DNA of 64,000 nucleotides, from NCBI RefSeq assembly GCF_030296695.1, contig NZ_AP027737.1, positions 2,728,001 to 2,792,000 of the forward strand, read 5' to 3'. Below, piece by piece: positions 16,920-29,022 of the stretch. The first letter of the stretch is position 1, and every line of letters begins with the position of its first letter. A program made the position numbers and the translations under genes. The notes under the pieces were generated by a model that was not told the DNA's origin, did not search any database, and worked only from the letters and a program-made list of their open reading frames with translations. Source of the DNA: Agromyces mangrovi. GTDB taxonomy: Bacteria > Actinomycetota > Actinomycetes > Actinomycetales > Microbacteriaceae.

Positions 16920-19542
16920 CCGCCGCCGCCGCCGTTGGTGCCGTTCCCGTTGCCGGTCCCGCCGCCGTCGTCGTCACCGGGTCCGGTGTCGACGAAGCGG
17001 CCGATCACGATCGTCACGCGCGACCCCTGGCGGGCGTTCTCGCCCCCACTCGGATCCTGCGAGATCACGACGCCGTCCTGCGAGGGATCGGACACGTCCT
17101 CCTCGCGCACGCGCACGTTGTAGCCGTTGAGCTGGTCGCGCGCCGCGTCCTCGGTCATGCCGACGACATTCGGCACGGCGCCGACGTTGCCGTTCGACAC
17201 GTTGACCGTGATCATCGTGCCGCGGCCGGCCTGGCCCTCGGGGCTGATGCTCGAGACGCGGCCCTTGGGCTCGCTCGAGTCCTCCTCGACGCCCGCCTGG
17301 TAGACGAAGCCCGCCTCCTCGAGCGCGGCCTGCGCCGCCTCGGGGGTGAGGCCGATGACCTGCGGAATGTCGATCAGCACCTGCTTGAAGAACTCCGCGT
17401 TGGCCTCGGGGAACGCTTCGCCGCCGTACTTGGCGTCCGCGACCGTCATGATGTCCTTCCACATGCGGTGACGTGCGGTCGCGGCGGGGCCGGAATCCCA
17501 GTAGATGTTGCGCAGGGCGACCTGGCGGCCCGCCGGAGCGGTCACGTGCCCGACCCAGACGGCCGTGGCGACCTTCGTGCTCGCGCCGTTCATCCAGGTG
17601 TCCTTGGAATCGTCGGTCGTTCCGGTCTTGCCGATGTGCGGCACGCCCGAGTAGGTGTTCGACGCGACAGCCGTCCCGTCGCCCGTGAACGTCTCCTGCA
17701 TCGCGTACTGCATCGCTGCGGCGACGTCCGCAGTGACCGACTGGGTGCACTGGGGCTCTGGCGAGTAGATCGCCTCGCCCTCGGCGTCGCGGATCTTCTT
17801 GATGGCGTTCGGCTCGCAGGTCAGCCCATTGTTCGCGATGCCTGCGTACGCCTCGGCCATCGTCAGCGGCGCGATCTCCTGGGTGCCGAGCACATCCGAC
17901 GGGTTCATCTGCAGCGGGTTCCCGTCGGCACGGTGCACGCCGAACGCCTGCGCGGTCTCCTTGACCCCGCAGAGGTCGAGCTGCTGCGCCATGGCCACGA
18001 AGCTCGTGTTCACGGACCACTTGGTCGCGTTGACTGCATTGGTCGCGACGCGCCCGTCGTCGTTCTTCGGATCGAACGAGCCGACGAAGTTGCCGTCACA
18101 CGTGTTGGTGAAGCTCGTGAACGCGCGGCGCTGGCCGTTGAACGACTCCAGCAGCGAGTGACCTTCGTTCAGCCACTCGGCGAGCGTGAACACCTTGTAC
18201 GTCGATCCGGGCTGGAACCCGCTCGATCCGCCGTACTCGTAGTCGGTGTTGTAGTTCACTGCGGAGTACTGCGGGCCCTTCGCGAGCACGCTCGGGTCGT
18301 TCGAGAAGGTCTTGTTCTGGGTCATCGCCAAGATGTCACCCGTACCAGGCTGAACGCTCACCGCGGTCGAACCGACGTCGAATCGCGCATCGACGGACGG
18401 CACGTTTGCCTTCATCGTCGCCACTGCCGCGTTCTGGAGGCTCGTGTCGATGGTGGTGTAGATGTTCAGGCCCCCTTCTGGAGGAGCTGGAGGCCCTCGT
18501 TGACGTCCTCCGTCTCGGGATCGTCGAGCTTGTTCTTGATCTCCCAGGTCACGTAGTCGCAGAAGAACCCGAGGTCGCCCGCCGACTGGCATCCCGTGCT
18601 CGGCTCCGTGATGGTCGGTGCGACGGGCGTCTCGACCGCCTCGTCGTACTCGGCCTGCGTGATCTTCGAGTACTCGAGCATCTCGCCGAGGATGTAGTTG
18701 CGGCGGTCCATGTTCGCCGCGTACGGCACGGACTCACCGTCCGCGTTCACCGTCTCGGCACCGTTGGTCTCGCTGTCGGGGTAGTCTAGTCGGAACTTCT
18801 CGGGGTTGTTGACGATCGCGATCAGGCTCGCCGCCTCGGCGAGCGACAGGTCCTTCGAGGACTTGTCGAAGTAGTACTTCGCCGCCGACTCGATGCCGTA
18901 GACGCGGCCGCCGAAGTGCGCGATGTTCAGGTAGCCGAGCAGCACCTCGTCCTTCGAGAACTGCTTCTCGAGCGAGATCGCGTAGCGGATCTCCTTGAGC
19001 TTGCGCTCGGGGGTGGTCGCGGTCGCCTCCTGGTACGCGGCCTGCTCCTCCTCGGCGGTGGTCGCCTCGGCGATGCCCTGCTGGATGAGCACGTTCTTCA
19101 CGTACTGCTGCGTGATCGAGGACCCGCCCTGCACGTCGCGGTTCAGCACGTAGGTGCTGACCGCACCTCGGATGGTGCCCTGCAGGTCGACGCCGCCGTG
19201 CTCGTAGAAGCGCGGGTCCTCACCGGAGATCGCGGCGTCCTTGACGTACTGGCTGATGTCGTCCCAGGCGACCTCCTCGCGGTTCTGGTCGAAGAACGAG
19301 GCGATGGGCCTCCACTCCTCGCCGTACTTGGCGTAGACGGTCGACTTCTGGGAGAGGTCGTCGATCTCGAGGTACCCGGGGAGGTTCTCGAACATGCTGA
19401 TGGAGCTGTTCGCCGCCATGCCGGTCACGGCGAGGGCAGGGGTCACCGTGGCGGTCACGAGCACACCCGCGAGCGCGCTCAGGCCGAGGAGGCCGAGCAC
19501 GCCTCCGGCGGCACCGCTCAGGGTACGTTTTTGGGCAGACAT
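16916..19542 (-). CDS. Class A penicillin-binding protein with two PASTA domains (apparent frameshift)
   Basis: A bifunctional peptidoglycan synthase. After the N-terminal membrane helix, the glycosyltransferase domain shows SGEDPRFYEHGGVD and GGSSITQQYVKN. The transpeptidase domain shows GSTYKVFTLAEW (SxxK), SVNTSFVAMA (SxN) and IGKTGTTDD (KTG). Two PASTA repeats and a Gly/Asn-rich tail follow. The frame breaks where the genomic C-run at 18471-18475 is one base short; adding it restores LQLLQKGGLNIYTT and a protein of 875 residues. The ATG at 19542 lies 7 nt after TAGGCT on the minus strand (leaderless) and starts MSAQKRTLSG. The PASTA tail suggests control by Ser/Thr kinase signals or muropeptides. 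Confidence 0.95.
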
Positions 19543-19621
19543 ATAGTGGAGCCTAGCGGCGGAGGCTGGCAAACTGCTCCACCGACCCGCGCCTGCGGAA
19601 GACCCACGACGAAGGAGCGAG

Positions 19622-19849
19622 ATGCCCGCCTGGGAGTACGTCACGACCCCCCTGCTCATCCACAACACGGCCGCGATCCTGAACAACTGGGGGCGCGACG
19701 GCTGGGAGCTCGTGCAGGTCGTATCGGGCCCCGAGGGCGGGCTCGTCGCCTACCTGAAGCGTCCCGTGGGCGGCGGCGACTCGCAGGCCGCATCGGCCGG
19801 TGCCGCAGCCGCCGCGGAGGCCGCGAAGCAGTTCGAGGGCGAGCAGTGA
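19622..19849 (+). CDS. DUF4177 domain protein
   Basis: A small protein of 75 residues beginning MPAWEYVTTPLLIHN, followed by LNNWGRDGWELVQVV and an Ala-rich tail. The WEY...GWELV pattern is that of DUF4177, whose function is unknown. AAGGAG precedes the ATG. It overlaps the following ridA-like gene by GTGA and is divergent from the PBP gene. Confidence 0.85.
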   Translation: MPAWEYVTTPLLIHNTAAILNNWGRDGWELVQVVSGPEGGLVAYLKRPVGGGDSQAASAGAAAAAEAAKQFEGEQ

Positions 19850-20319
19850 CCGGAACCGTTGCCGCCCGGCTCGCCGAGCTCGGGCTCGAGCTCCCCGCGG
19901 TCGCGGCGCCCGTCGCGGCGTACGTGCCCGCCGTCGTGAGCGGAAACCTCGCGTTCACGTCGGGCCAGCTGCCGTTCGTCGACGGGGCGCTCCCCGAGAC
20001 CGGCAAGGTCGGCACGGGGGAGGGGCAGGTCGATGCGGATGCCGCGAAGGGCTACGCCCGCACCTGCATCCTCAACGCGCTCGCGGCGGCCGAGTCGGTC
20101 ATCGGCTCGCTCGACCGGATCACGCGCGTCGTGAAGGTCACCGGCTTCGTGGCATCCGACCCGTCGTTCACCGGGCAGCCGGGCGTCATCAACGGGGCGT
20201 CGGAGCTGTTGGGCGAGGTCTTCGGCGAGGCCGGTCGCCACGCGCGCTCGGCCGTGGGCGTGCCCGTGCTGCCGCTCGACTCACCGGTCGAGGTCGAACT
20301 CGTCGTCGAGTTCGCGTAG
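19846..20319 (+). CDS. RidA family protein
   Basis: A protein of 157 residues. RidA proteins hydrolyse reactive enamine/imine intermediates of amino-acid metabolism. The characteristic stretch is SGNLAFTSGQLPFVDG, with the C-terminal HARSAVGVPVLPLDSPVEVE. The Arg of the HARSA segment is at the position that binds carboxylates in this family. The N-terminal MTGTVAARLAELG plus the extended insert resembles the longer actinobacterial subgroup. The GTG start overlaps the stop of the DUF4177 gene, so they are co-translated. Confidence 0.9.
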   Translation: MTGTVAARLAELGLELPAVAAPVAAYVPAVVSGNLAFTSGQLPFVDGALPETGKVGTGEGQVDADAAKGYARTCILNALAAAESVIGSLDRITRVVKVTGFVASDPSFTGQPGVINGASELLGEVFGEAGRHARSAVGVPVLPLDSPVEVELVVEFA

Positions 20320-20337
20320 CGGCGCGAGCCGCGAGAC

Positions 20338-20383
20338 GAGCGGGGAGGGCGGACGCCGGCTCGCGGCATCCGCCCCACCGCTC
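20338..20383. terminator. Bidirectional hairpin between ridA-like gene and acs
   Basis: GAGCGG...GGGCGGACGCC faces GGCATCCGCCC...CCGCTC in the 67-bp gap between convergent genes. The stem is long with a few mismatches. It is a likely shared terminator. Confidence 0.6.
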
Positions 20384-20386
20384 GGT

Positions 20387-22339
<1,953 letters not shown>

Positions 22340-22528
22340 GTCGTTCGGTCGCTCCTTCGCGAACGGGGATCATCGGTGGGTTTCGCCTGCCCGGTACGAC
22401 CCTATCCCTCGCGCCACCCGGCTGCGGAATCGTGCAATCTGTCCCCCGAGTGCCTCCGAATCGTGTCCCCCATCTGTGCCTCAGCCCAGAGAAATCTGCA
22501 CGTCCCCACAAATGAGGACAAAAGGTAC

Positions 22529-22556
22529 TTGCGCATGGACTTCTGGCCCCTAAACT
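22529..22556 (+). promoter_or_regulatory. Promoter of the 6C RNA
   Basis: TTGCGC (22529-22534) and TAAACT (22551-22556) are separated by 16 bp and give a sigma70-like promoter predicted to start RNA near 22563. It is the best -35/-10 pair noticed in the window. Confidence 0.7.
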
Positions 22557-22562
22557 GGGGCG

Positions 22563-22663
22563 TGCCTGAACGAGTTTCATGGCCTGCGATGTTGTGATTC
22601 CCCCCAATCGCGCATTGCCGAGGCGGCACCTGTTCCCCCCAATGGGTGCCGCCCCCTCCTTTT
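22563..22663 (+). ncRNA. 6C small RNA
   Basis: Two adjacent stem-loops each show exactly six Cs in the loop, the definition of the actinobacterial 6C RNA. Loop 1 is 22600-22605 between TGTGATT and AATCGCG, extendable to about 22588-22616 with one bulge. Loop 2 is 22635-22640 on a perfect 13-bp stem (22622-22634 with 22641-22653, including two G-U pairs), followed by CCTCCTTTT, so hairpin 2 doubles as the terminator. A promoter lies upstream. In Mycobacterium tuberculosis the 6C RNA (B11) acts by its C-rich loops on G-rich mRNA regions and lies next to a tad-like cluster, as it does here. Confidence 0.92.
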
Positions 22664-22787
22664 AACGGGTCGTGTCGCAACGTGGCGAGCGGGCCCGCAC
22701 TCCTCCACAGGGCTCCCGAGCGGTTCGCGCCGGTCGAGCCCATGATCGGCCGATCGGAACCCCGGCCGACTGCCTACCGTCGTCGGC

Positions 22788-23882
22788 ATGGCGGCACACC
22801 CTCCCACTCCGTACATCGCCCGGCCGTCGTGGTCGGCGCCGGCGTCCCCCGTGCCCGTGCCGGTGCCCGACTCCGGCGGCGCGCTGATGCTGCGTCCCGG
22901 CAGGTACAGCGGTGCGGATGCCTCCCAGGCGACGTGGGCGGCGGAGCCGATCGACCTCGCGGTGCTCGGCCCCCTCGCGCCCCACGCCGAGGGCGCGACG
23001 GACCTCTTCGTCAACGGCGACCGCGGGCTCTGGGTCGACCGCGGTCACGGCATCGTGCGCGACCCGGCATGGGAGGCCGATGAGCGAATGGTGCGCGCGC
23101 TCGCGGTCTCGCTCATCGCGCACGGCGGACGCCACGTCGACGAGGCGACGCCTGCGGTCGATGCGCGCATCGGCGGGGGCATCCGAGTGCACGCCGTGCT
23201 GCCGCCGGTCGCCACCGCCGGCACGCTGATCTCGGTGCGGGTGCCCCGGCACGGTGCGCCGAGCCTCGACGACCTCGTGCGCGGCGGGCTGTGCGACGAA
23301 CCGGTCGCCGACCGGCTGCGCGCGGCCGTTGCCGAGCGCGCGAACCTGCTCGTCACGGGCGCCGCGGGCGCGGGCAAGACCACCCTTCTGGGCGCACTGC
23401 TCGCCGAGGCGCCGGCGGACGAGCGCATCGTGCTCATCGAGGACGTCGCCGAGCTCCGCGTGCGGCACCCGCACGTCGTCGCGCTGCAGGCGCGGCAGGC
23501 GAACCTCGAGGGCGCGGGCGGGGTGGGTCTCGACGCACTGCTGCGCGAGGCCCTGCGGATGCGCCCGGACCGCATCGTCGTCGGCGAGTGCCGCGGGGCG
23601 GAGCTGCGCGAGCTGCTGTCGGCGCTCAACACCGGCCACGACGGCGGGGCGGGCACCCTGCACGCGAACGCGCTCGCCGACGTACCGTCGAGGCTCGAGG
23701 CACTCGGCGCCGCAGCGGGCATGACGCCGGACGCCGTCGCACGGCAGGCCGCGAGCGCGTTCGACCTGGTCGTGCACGTGCAGCGCAGCGCGACGGGCCG
23801 TCGCATCGGCGGTGTGGGGCGACTGCGGTTCGAGGCGGGTCGCCTGCAGGTTGTACCGGTCACGCCCGAGGCGGAATCGTGA
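22788..23882 (+). CDS. TadA/CpaF-type secretion ATPase
   Basis: The cytoplasmic motor of Flp/Tad pilus or secretion systems. The protein has 364 residues, with a short Pro-rich N-terminus and an N-terminal domain, then Walker A GAAGAGKTT, the Asp-box-like VLIEDVAELR, Walker B MRPDRIVVGECRG and the His-box GHDGGAGTLHANA. It is shorter than many CpaF proteins because the N-terminal domain is compact, as in actinobacterial Rv3659c-like ATPases. The ATG lies 7 nt after TACCGT (22775-22780), so probably leaderless. It is first of five overlapping or closely spaced tad genes. The upstream septum-site gene (ssd) found in mycobacteria is absent. Confidence 0.93.
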   Translation: MAAHPPTPYIARPSWSAPASPVPVPVPDSGGALMLRPGRYSGADASQATWAAEPIDLAVLGPLAPHAEGATDLFVNGDRGLWVDRGHGIVRDPAWEADERMVRALAVSLIAHGGRHVDEATPAVDARIGGGIRVHAVLPPVATAGTLISVRVPRHGAPSLDDLVRGGLCDEPVADRLRAAVAERANLLVTGAAGAGKTTLLGALLAEAPADERIVLIEDVAELRVRHPHVVALQARQANLEGAGGVGLDALLREALRMRPDRIVVGECRGAELRELLSALNTGHDGGAGTLHANALADVPSRLEALGAAAGMTPDAVARQAASAFDLVVHVQRSATGRRIGGVGRLRFEAGRLQVVPVTPEAES

Positions 23883-24831
23883 TCGGGGCGTCGTCGCTCG
23901 CGGTGCGGCGGCGGAGGCCCGCGCCGGGCAGCGAGGTCGACGAGGTCGCGGGTATCGCGCATCGGCTCGCGGTGCTGCTCGCGGCGGGCGTCGCGCCGGC
24001 CGCGGCCCTGGCGCACCTCGAGGGCGCCGCTCCGGTCGTGCTCCCACCGGCCGCCGCCGCGGCTCGCTCGGGCGGCGACGTCTCGGGCGCGCTGGTCGCC
24101 TCGGCCGACGGGCTTCCCCGCACTCGCGGCTCGGCTGGCGGGCGATCGCCGCCGGCTGGTCCGTCGCCGAGCGCTCGGGCAGTCCGCTCGCGCAGATGCT
24201 CCGTGACACGTCGACGAGCCTGCGCGACGTCGCCGAGCTCCAGCGCGAACTCGACGCCGCGCTCGCCGGTCCGCGCGCGACCTCGCGCCTCGTCGCGCTG
24301 CTGCCGCCCGTCGGCATCGCCTTCGGCGCCGTGCTCGGCTTCGACACCGTCGGAGTGCTCCTCGGCTCCGCGCTCGGCATCGTGTGCGCGATCGCGGGAG
24401 TCGTGCTGCTCGTCGTGGGGCACGCCTGGAGCCGAGCGCTCGTCGGGCGCGCGGGCCGGCCGGAACCGGCCCCCGGGGTCGCGCTCGACCTGCTCGCGGT
24501 CGCGCTCGCGGGCGGCGCCAGCGTGCCGCGGGCCCGCGAATCCGTGGCATCGGCACTCGACTCCTGCCTGCCCGAGGCGCGCGCCGACGGCGACGCCGAC
24601 GAGGTCGTCGCGCTCAGCCGCCGTGCGGGCGTGCCGGTCGCCGAGCTGCTGCGGGCCGAGGCCCACCGGCGGAGGCTGGCCGCCCGCGGCGCGGGTCGCA
24701 CGCGCGCGGCCTCGCTCGCCGTGCACCTGATGGTGCCGCTCGCGATCTGCACGCTCCCGGCGTTCGTGCTGCTCGGCGTGCTGCCGATGCTCGTGTCCGT
24801 CGTCGCCTCGACGGTCGCGGACCTCGCGTGA
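23879..24831 (+). CDS. TadB/TadC-like type II secretion membrane protein (apparent frameshift)
   Basis: The inner-membrane platform of the Tad system. The GTG start overlaps tadA by GTGA. The first part (AGIAHRLAVLLAAGVAPAAA) is a GspF-like cytoplasmic region. The second part has LLPPVGIAFGAVLGFDTVGV, LLAVALAGGASVPRARESV, and a C-terminal hydrophobic segment ending VASTVADLA. The frame is broken at the C-run 24116-24119; one extra C joins SADGLP to PHSRLGWRAIAAGW and yields 317 residues. Only one platform gene is visible, where other Tad systems have separate TadB and TadC. Confidence 0.88.
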
Positions 24832-24901
24832 GCGTCACGGCCCCCGCACCTGCTCGTGCCACCCGACCGGGCGCCAGCCCGACGAAGAGAGAGGAGAACG
24901 G

Positions 24902-25155
24902 ATGCACGGACACGACGACGGAGGTGCGCCCGGCGGCGGCTCACCCGACGAGCGCGCCCGACACGTCGAGTCGAGGGGCCGCGCCGCGGTCCTGCTGCGG
25001 CGACTCGCGGGGAGCGCGGCGCCGCGACTGCGGAGTACGCGGTCGCGACGATGGCGGCGGTGGGCTTCGCGGGCCTGCTCGTCATCATCCTGCGCGGCGA
25101 CGAGGTGCGCGGCATCCTCACCGACCTCGTGCGCAATGCGCTCACGGTGGGCTGA
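24902..25155 (+). CDS. DUF4244 pilin-like protein (apparent frameshift)
   Basis: A small membrane protein with the core GAATAEYAVATMAAVGFAGL followed by LRGDEVRGILTDLVRNALTVG, typical of DUF4244, the short Flp-pilin-like subunit of actinobacterial tad clusters. GAGAGGAG precedes the ATG at 24902 and decides the start, but that frame leads into the core only if the G-run 25009-25012 has one more G. The restored protein has 84 residues, and the Glu of the AEYAV segment matches the pilin position. In type IV-like pilins such a Glu follows the processing site. Confidence 0.83.
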
Positions 25156-25492
25156 GCTCGCCGGCCGCTCCGACCGGGGGAGCGTGACGGCGGAACTCGC
25201 CGCCGCGCTCCCCGCGGTCGCGCTCGTGCTGGCGATCTGCCTCGGCGGGGTGGCGCTGCTCACCCGGCAGGCGGTGCTGGCCGATGCGGCGGCCGACGCG
25301 TCACGTGCCGTGGCGCGCGGCGAGGCCGACGCCCGCGCCGCCGCGATCATCGCGCGGGTGGCGCCGGGCGCCGGCATCCGACTCGAACGCTCGGACGGGT
25401 TCGTGTGCGTGCACGTGCGCGACCCCGCGCCGGTGGCCCTGCTGCCGCTCGACGCCTCGGCCCGCGCCTGCGCGCTCGAGGGCGGGTGGTGA
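25136..25492 (+). CDS. TadE-like minor pilin/secretion protein
   Basis: A protein of 118 residues starting MRSRWAELAGRSDRG, with the TadE-type helix GSVTAELAAALPAVALVLAI. After the helix come ADAAADASRAVARGE and a C-terminal part with two cysteines. The ATG overlaps the end of the DUF4244 gene by 20 bp; a GTG at 25184 is an alternative. The family contributes pseudopilin-like subunits of the Flp machine. Confidence 0.82.
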   Translation: MRSRWAELAGRSDRGSVTAELAAALPAVALVLAICLGGVALLTRQAVLADAAADASRAVARGEADARAAAIIARVAPGAGIRLERSDGFVCVHVRDPAPVALLPLDASARACALEGGW

Positions 25493-25845
25493 CGATGGGC
25501 GGGAGCGAGCGCGGTGCGGGCTCGGTGCTCGCGCTCGCCGTGGTCGCGGCGACCGTGGCGCTCACCGTGCCGGTGCTCGGCGCCTGCGCGTTGCTGCTCG
25601 GCGGTCAACTCGCGGCGAACGCGGCCGACGCGGCTGCGCTCGCCGCGGCAGACGTCGCGTCGGGCGCATCGCCCGGCGAGCCCTGCGCACGAGCGGTCGA
25701 CGCTGCGGAGCGCAACGGCGCCGTGCTCGAGGCGTGCGCCGTCGACGGTGCGATCGCCGACGTGCGGGCGAGCGTCACCCTCGCGGGCGTCGCCCAGGCC
25801 GCACGGGCCCGGGCCGGGCCGCCGGCTGAGCGACCCGTGCCGTGA
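25489..25845 (+). CDS. TadG/Rv3654c-like secreted protein
   Basis: A protein of 118 residues with an N-terminal hydrophobic helix (VLALAVVAATVALTVPVLGA), then QLAANAADAAALAAADVASG, the pattern of Rv3654c/TadG-like 'helicase/secretion neighbourhood' proteins. Two Cys residues (GEPCARAV, LEACAVDG) may form a disulfide outside the cell. GTG at 25489 overlaps the previous stop (GTGA); ATG at 25495 is the other option. It is last gene of the tad cluster. Confidence 0.8.
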   Translation: MTMGGSERGAGSVLALAVVAATVALTVPVLGACALLLGGQLAANAADAAALAAADVASGASPGEPCARAVDAAERNGAVLEACAVDGAIADVRASVTLAGVAQAARARAGPPAERPVP

Positions 25846-25856
25846 GGTGCTTCAGG

Positions 25857-26096
25857 TCAGTCGAAGACCGTCTCGATGAAGCGATAGGAGACGGACGACG
25901 GACGGTTGGCGTGCTCGGCGTCGAACTCGACACCGGAGCCTCTCGAGTAGACGTAATGCTTGCCACCCGACTCGGCCGGAATCTCCAGCCGGGGGTTCGG
26001 ATCGCCGGAATCGAGGAACGAGACCGTGATGGTCTTGCCCTCCAGCGGCCCGTCGGTCAGCTTCGCCGTGTACGTGCCTGCGGTTGACGTGTCCAT
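25857..26096 (-). CDS. Hypothetical small protein
   Basis: About 79 residues starting MDTSTAGTYTAKLTDGPLEG and ending YRFIETVFD. It is acidic with alternating polar and hydrophobic residues, likely a small beta-rich soluble protein, with no signal peptide. The ATG at 26096 is supported by GACAAT 6 nt upstream on the minus strand (leaderless pattern); an in-frame GTG at 26120 is possible. No family was recognised. It is convergent with the tad cluster and divergent from topA. Confidence 0.7.
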   Translation of the reverse strand: MDTSTAGTYTAKLTDGPLEGKTITVSFLDSGDPNPRLEIPAESGGKHYVYSRGSGVEFDAEHANRPSSVSYRFIETVFD

Positions 26097-26170
26097 GTCG
26101 CCATTGTCCTCCGCCCCCACGAGTCCGCAAGGGGTCGCTCTCGGCGTGTATGTGTATGGTGTGCGATGAA

Positions 26171-26187
26171 CGGGAGGGGTACTCCCG
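26171..26187 (+). other. Hairpin in the topA leader
   Basis: CGGGAG and CTCCCG form a 6-bp stem with a GGGTA loop, ending just before the AAAGGAG ribosome site of topA. It could influence translation or simply be a small operator. The function is unknown. Confidence 0.4.
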
Positions 26188-26200
26188 CGAAAGGAGTCCG

Positions 26201-29022
26201 GTGCCGGGCAAGAAGCTGGTCATCGTCGAGTCGCCGACCAAGATGAAGTCCATCGCCACCTATCTGGGCGAGGGCTACGAGGTGCTGTCCTCGGTCGGTC
26301 ACATCCGCGACCTCGTCGAGCCGAAGAACCTCCCGCCCGAGCTCAAGAAGGGCTCGATGGGCAAGTTCTCCGTGGACGTGGAGAACGGCTTCGAGCCCTA
26401 CTACGTCGTCTCCGACTCCAAGAAGAAGACGGTCGCCGAGCTCAAGCGCGCACTGAAGGGCGCCGACGAACTCCTGCTCGCCACTGATGAGGACCGCGAG
26501 GGCGAGGCCATCGCGTGGCACCTCCTCCAGGAGCTGAAGCCCAAGGTGCCGGTGCGCCGCATGGTCTTCCACGAGATCACGAAGGACGCGATCCTCGCCG
26601 CGAAGGACCACACCCGCGAACTCGACACCGCACTCGTCGACGCGCAGGAGACCCGCCGCATCCTCGACCGCCTCTACGGGTACGAGGTGTCGCCGGTGCT
26701 CTGGCGCAAGGTCGGCCCCGGCCTCTCCGCCGGTCGCGTGCAGTCCGCCGCGACCCGCCTCGTCGTCGAGCGCGAGCGCGAGCGCCTGGCGTTCGTCGCG
26801 GCGTCGTACTGGGACCTGACCGCGACCTTCGCGGAGTCGGATGCACCCGACGCGACCGCGTTCGAGGCGCGCCTGGTGCGCCTCGACGGCGCCCGCGTGG
26901 CGACCGGCCGCGACTTCGACGACGCGGGCCGGCTGAAGAACGACGCGGTCGTCCTCGACGAGGCATCCGCTCGTGCCCTCGCCTCGGCCCTGCGCGCCGA
27001 CACCGTGCCCTCGACCGTCGCGAAGGTCGAGTCGAAGCCGTACTCGCGGAAGCCCGCGGCCCCGTTCACGACCTCGACGCTGCAGCAGGAGGCCGCGCGC
27101 AAGCTGCGGTTCTCGGCCCGCCAGACCATGTCGGTCGCCCAGTCGCTCTACGAGAACGGCTACATCACCTATATGCGCACCGACTCGCCGTCGCTGTCCA
27201 AGCAGGCGACGGATGCGGCGCGGGCGCAGGCCGTCGCCCTCTACGGCGCCGACTCCATCCCGTCGTCGCCGCGCGTGTACAAGGGCAAGAGCAAGAACGC
27301 GCAGGAGGCGCACGAGGCGATCCGCCCGTCGGGCGACACGTTCCGCACGCCGGCCTCGCTCCAGTCGACGCTGCGCGGCAACGACTTCAAGCTGTACGAC
27401 CTCATCTGGAAGCGCACGGTCGCCTCGCAGATGGCCGATGCGAAGGGCAAGACGGCATCGCTCACGATCGCGGTCGGCCCGACGGCGGCCGACACCGCGG
27501 TGGCGGCGGATGCCCCGGAGACGACCACCGCCCGCCCCGACATCGCGAACGCGACGGCCGAGTTCAGCGCGAGCGGCACCGTCATCACCTTCCGCGGCTT
27601 CCTCGCCGCCTACGAGGAGGGCAAGGACGAGGAGCGCAACGCCGACGAGGGCGGCAAGAACGCGAAGCTCCCGCCGCTCGAGGAGGGCCAGGTCATCGCG
27701 CTGGCGAACCTCGAGTCGAAGGACCACGAGACCAGCCCGCCGCCGCGCTACACCGAGGCGAGCCTCGTGAAGCGGCTCGAGGAGCTCGGCATCGGCCGCC
27801 CGTCGACCTTCGCGTCGATCATCTCGACCATCGTCGACCGCGGCTACGTGACGCCGCGCGGCCAGGCGCTCGTGCCGAACTGGATCGCCTTCTCGGTCGT
27901 GCGCCTGCTCGAGGAGCACTTCACCGACCTCGTGCAGTACGACTTCACCGCCGAGATGGAGGAGGACCTCGACCGCATCGCGGGCGGCGACGCCGACCGC
28001 GTCGACTGGCTCAAGGGCTTCTACTTCGGCACCGACGACTACCTCGGGCTCCGCCAGATCATCGACAACCTGGGCGACATCGACGCGCGCAGCATCAACT
28101 CGATCCCGATCGCCGACGACATCACGCTGCGCATCGGGCGTTACGGCCCGTACCTCGAGACGCCCGACACCGAGGGCGGGCCGGATGCCACGCCCAGGCG
28201 CGTCAACATCCCCGCCGAGCTCGCGCCGGACGAGCTCACCGAGGCGAAGGCGCGCGAACTCGTCGACGCGCCCGTGCAGGGCGACCTCGTGCTGGGTGTG
28301 AACCCGGAGAACGGCAAGCAGGTGGTGGCGAAGGACGGCCGCTTCGGCCCGTACGTGACGGAGCTCGAGCCGGAGCCCGAGGCGACCCCGAGGCATCCGT
28401 CGACCCGAAGACCGGCGAGGTCACCGAGGCGCCGAAGAGGAAGCCGGCGAAGAAGGCCGCGGCGCCCAAGCCGCGCACGGCCTCGCTGTTCAAGTCGATG
28501 GACCTCGCCACGATCGACCTCGACACCGCGCTGCGCCTGCTCGACCTGCCGCGCACCGTGGGCGAGGACCCGGAGTCGGGCGACGCGATCACCGCGCAGA
28601 ACGGTCGCTACGGGCCCTACCTCAAGAAGGGCACCGACACGCGCTCGCTGCCGAGCGAGGACGCGATCTTCGACATCGACCTCGCCGGGGCGCTCGAGCT
28701 GTACGCGCAGCCGAAGTACGGCAACCGTCGGGCGTCGAGCGCGCTCAAGGAGTTCGACGCCGACCCCGTGAGCGGCAAGCCGATCAAGGTGAAGGACGGC
28801 CGCTTCGGGCCGTACGTGACCGACGGCACGACCAACGCGACGATCCCGCGCGGCGACACCGTGGAGGACATCACGTTCGAGCGCGCCGCCGAGCTGCTGC
28901 AGATCAAGCGCGACAAGGGCCCGGCGAAGCCGCGCACCTCGCGTGCGAGCACCGCGAAGAAGGCGCCGGCGAAGAAGAAGGCGCCGGCCAAGAAGCCCGC
29001 GGCCAAGAAGTCCTCGTCGTGA
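26201..29022 (+). CDS. topA: DNA topoisomerase I (apparent frameshift near C-terminus)
   Basis: It relaxes negative supercoils. The TOPRIM domain has LVIVESPTKMKSIATYLG and ATDEDREGEAIAWH. The active-site Tyr is in YITYMRTDS. C-terminal repeats of the GRFGPYV/GRYGPYL type and a Lys/Ala tail (KKAPAKKKAPAKKPAAKK) follow, as in other actinobacterial TopA. The frame breaks at the C-run 28386-28389; one added C gives ATPEASVDPKTGEV and 940 residues. GTG at 26201 was chosen because AAAGGAG lies 6 nt upstream. Because the gene is essential, the frameshift is best read as a sequence error. It overlaps tmk by GTGA. Confidence 0.96.

Noticed and set aside
22340..22528. A small gene between acs and the 6C RNA
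   Set aside because: Short frames exist but none has a start signal or recognisable protein. The stretch looks like an upstream region only.
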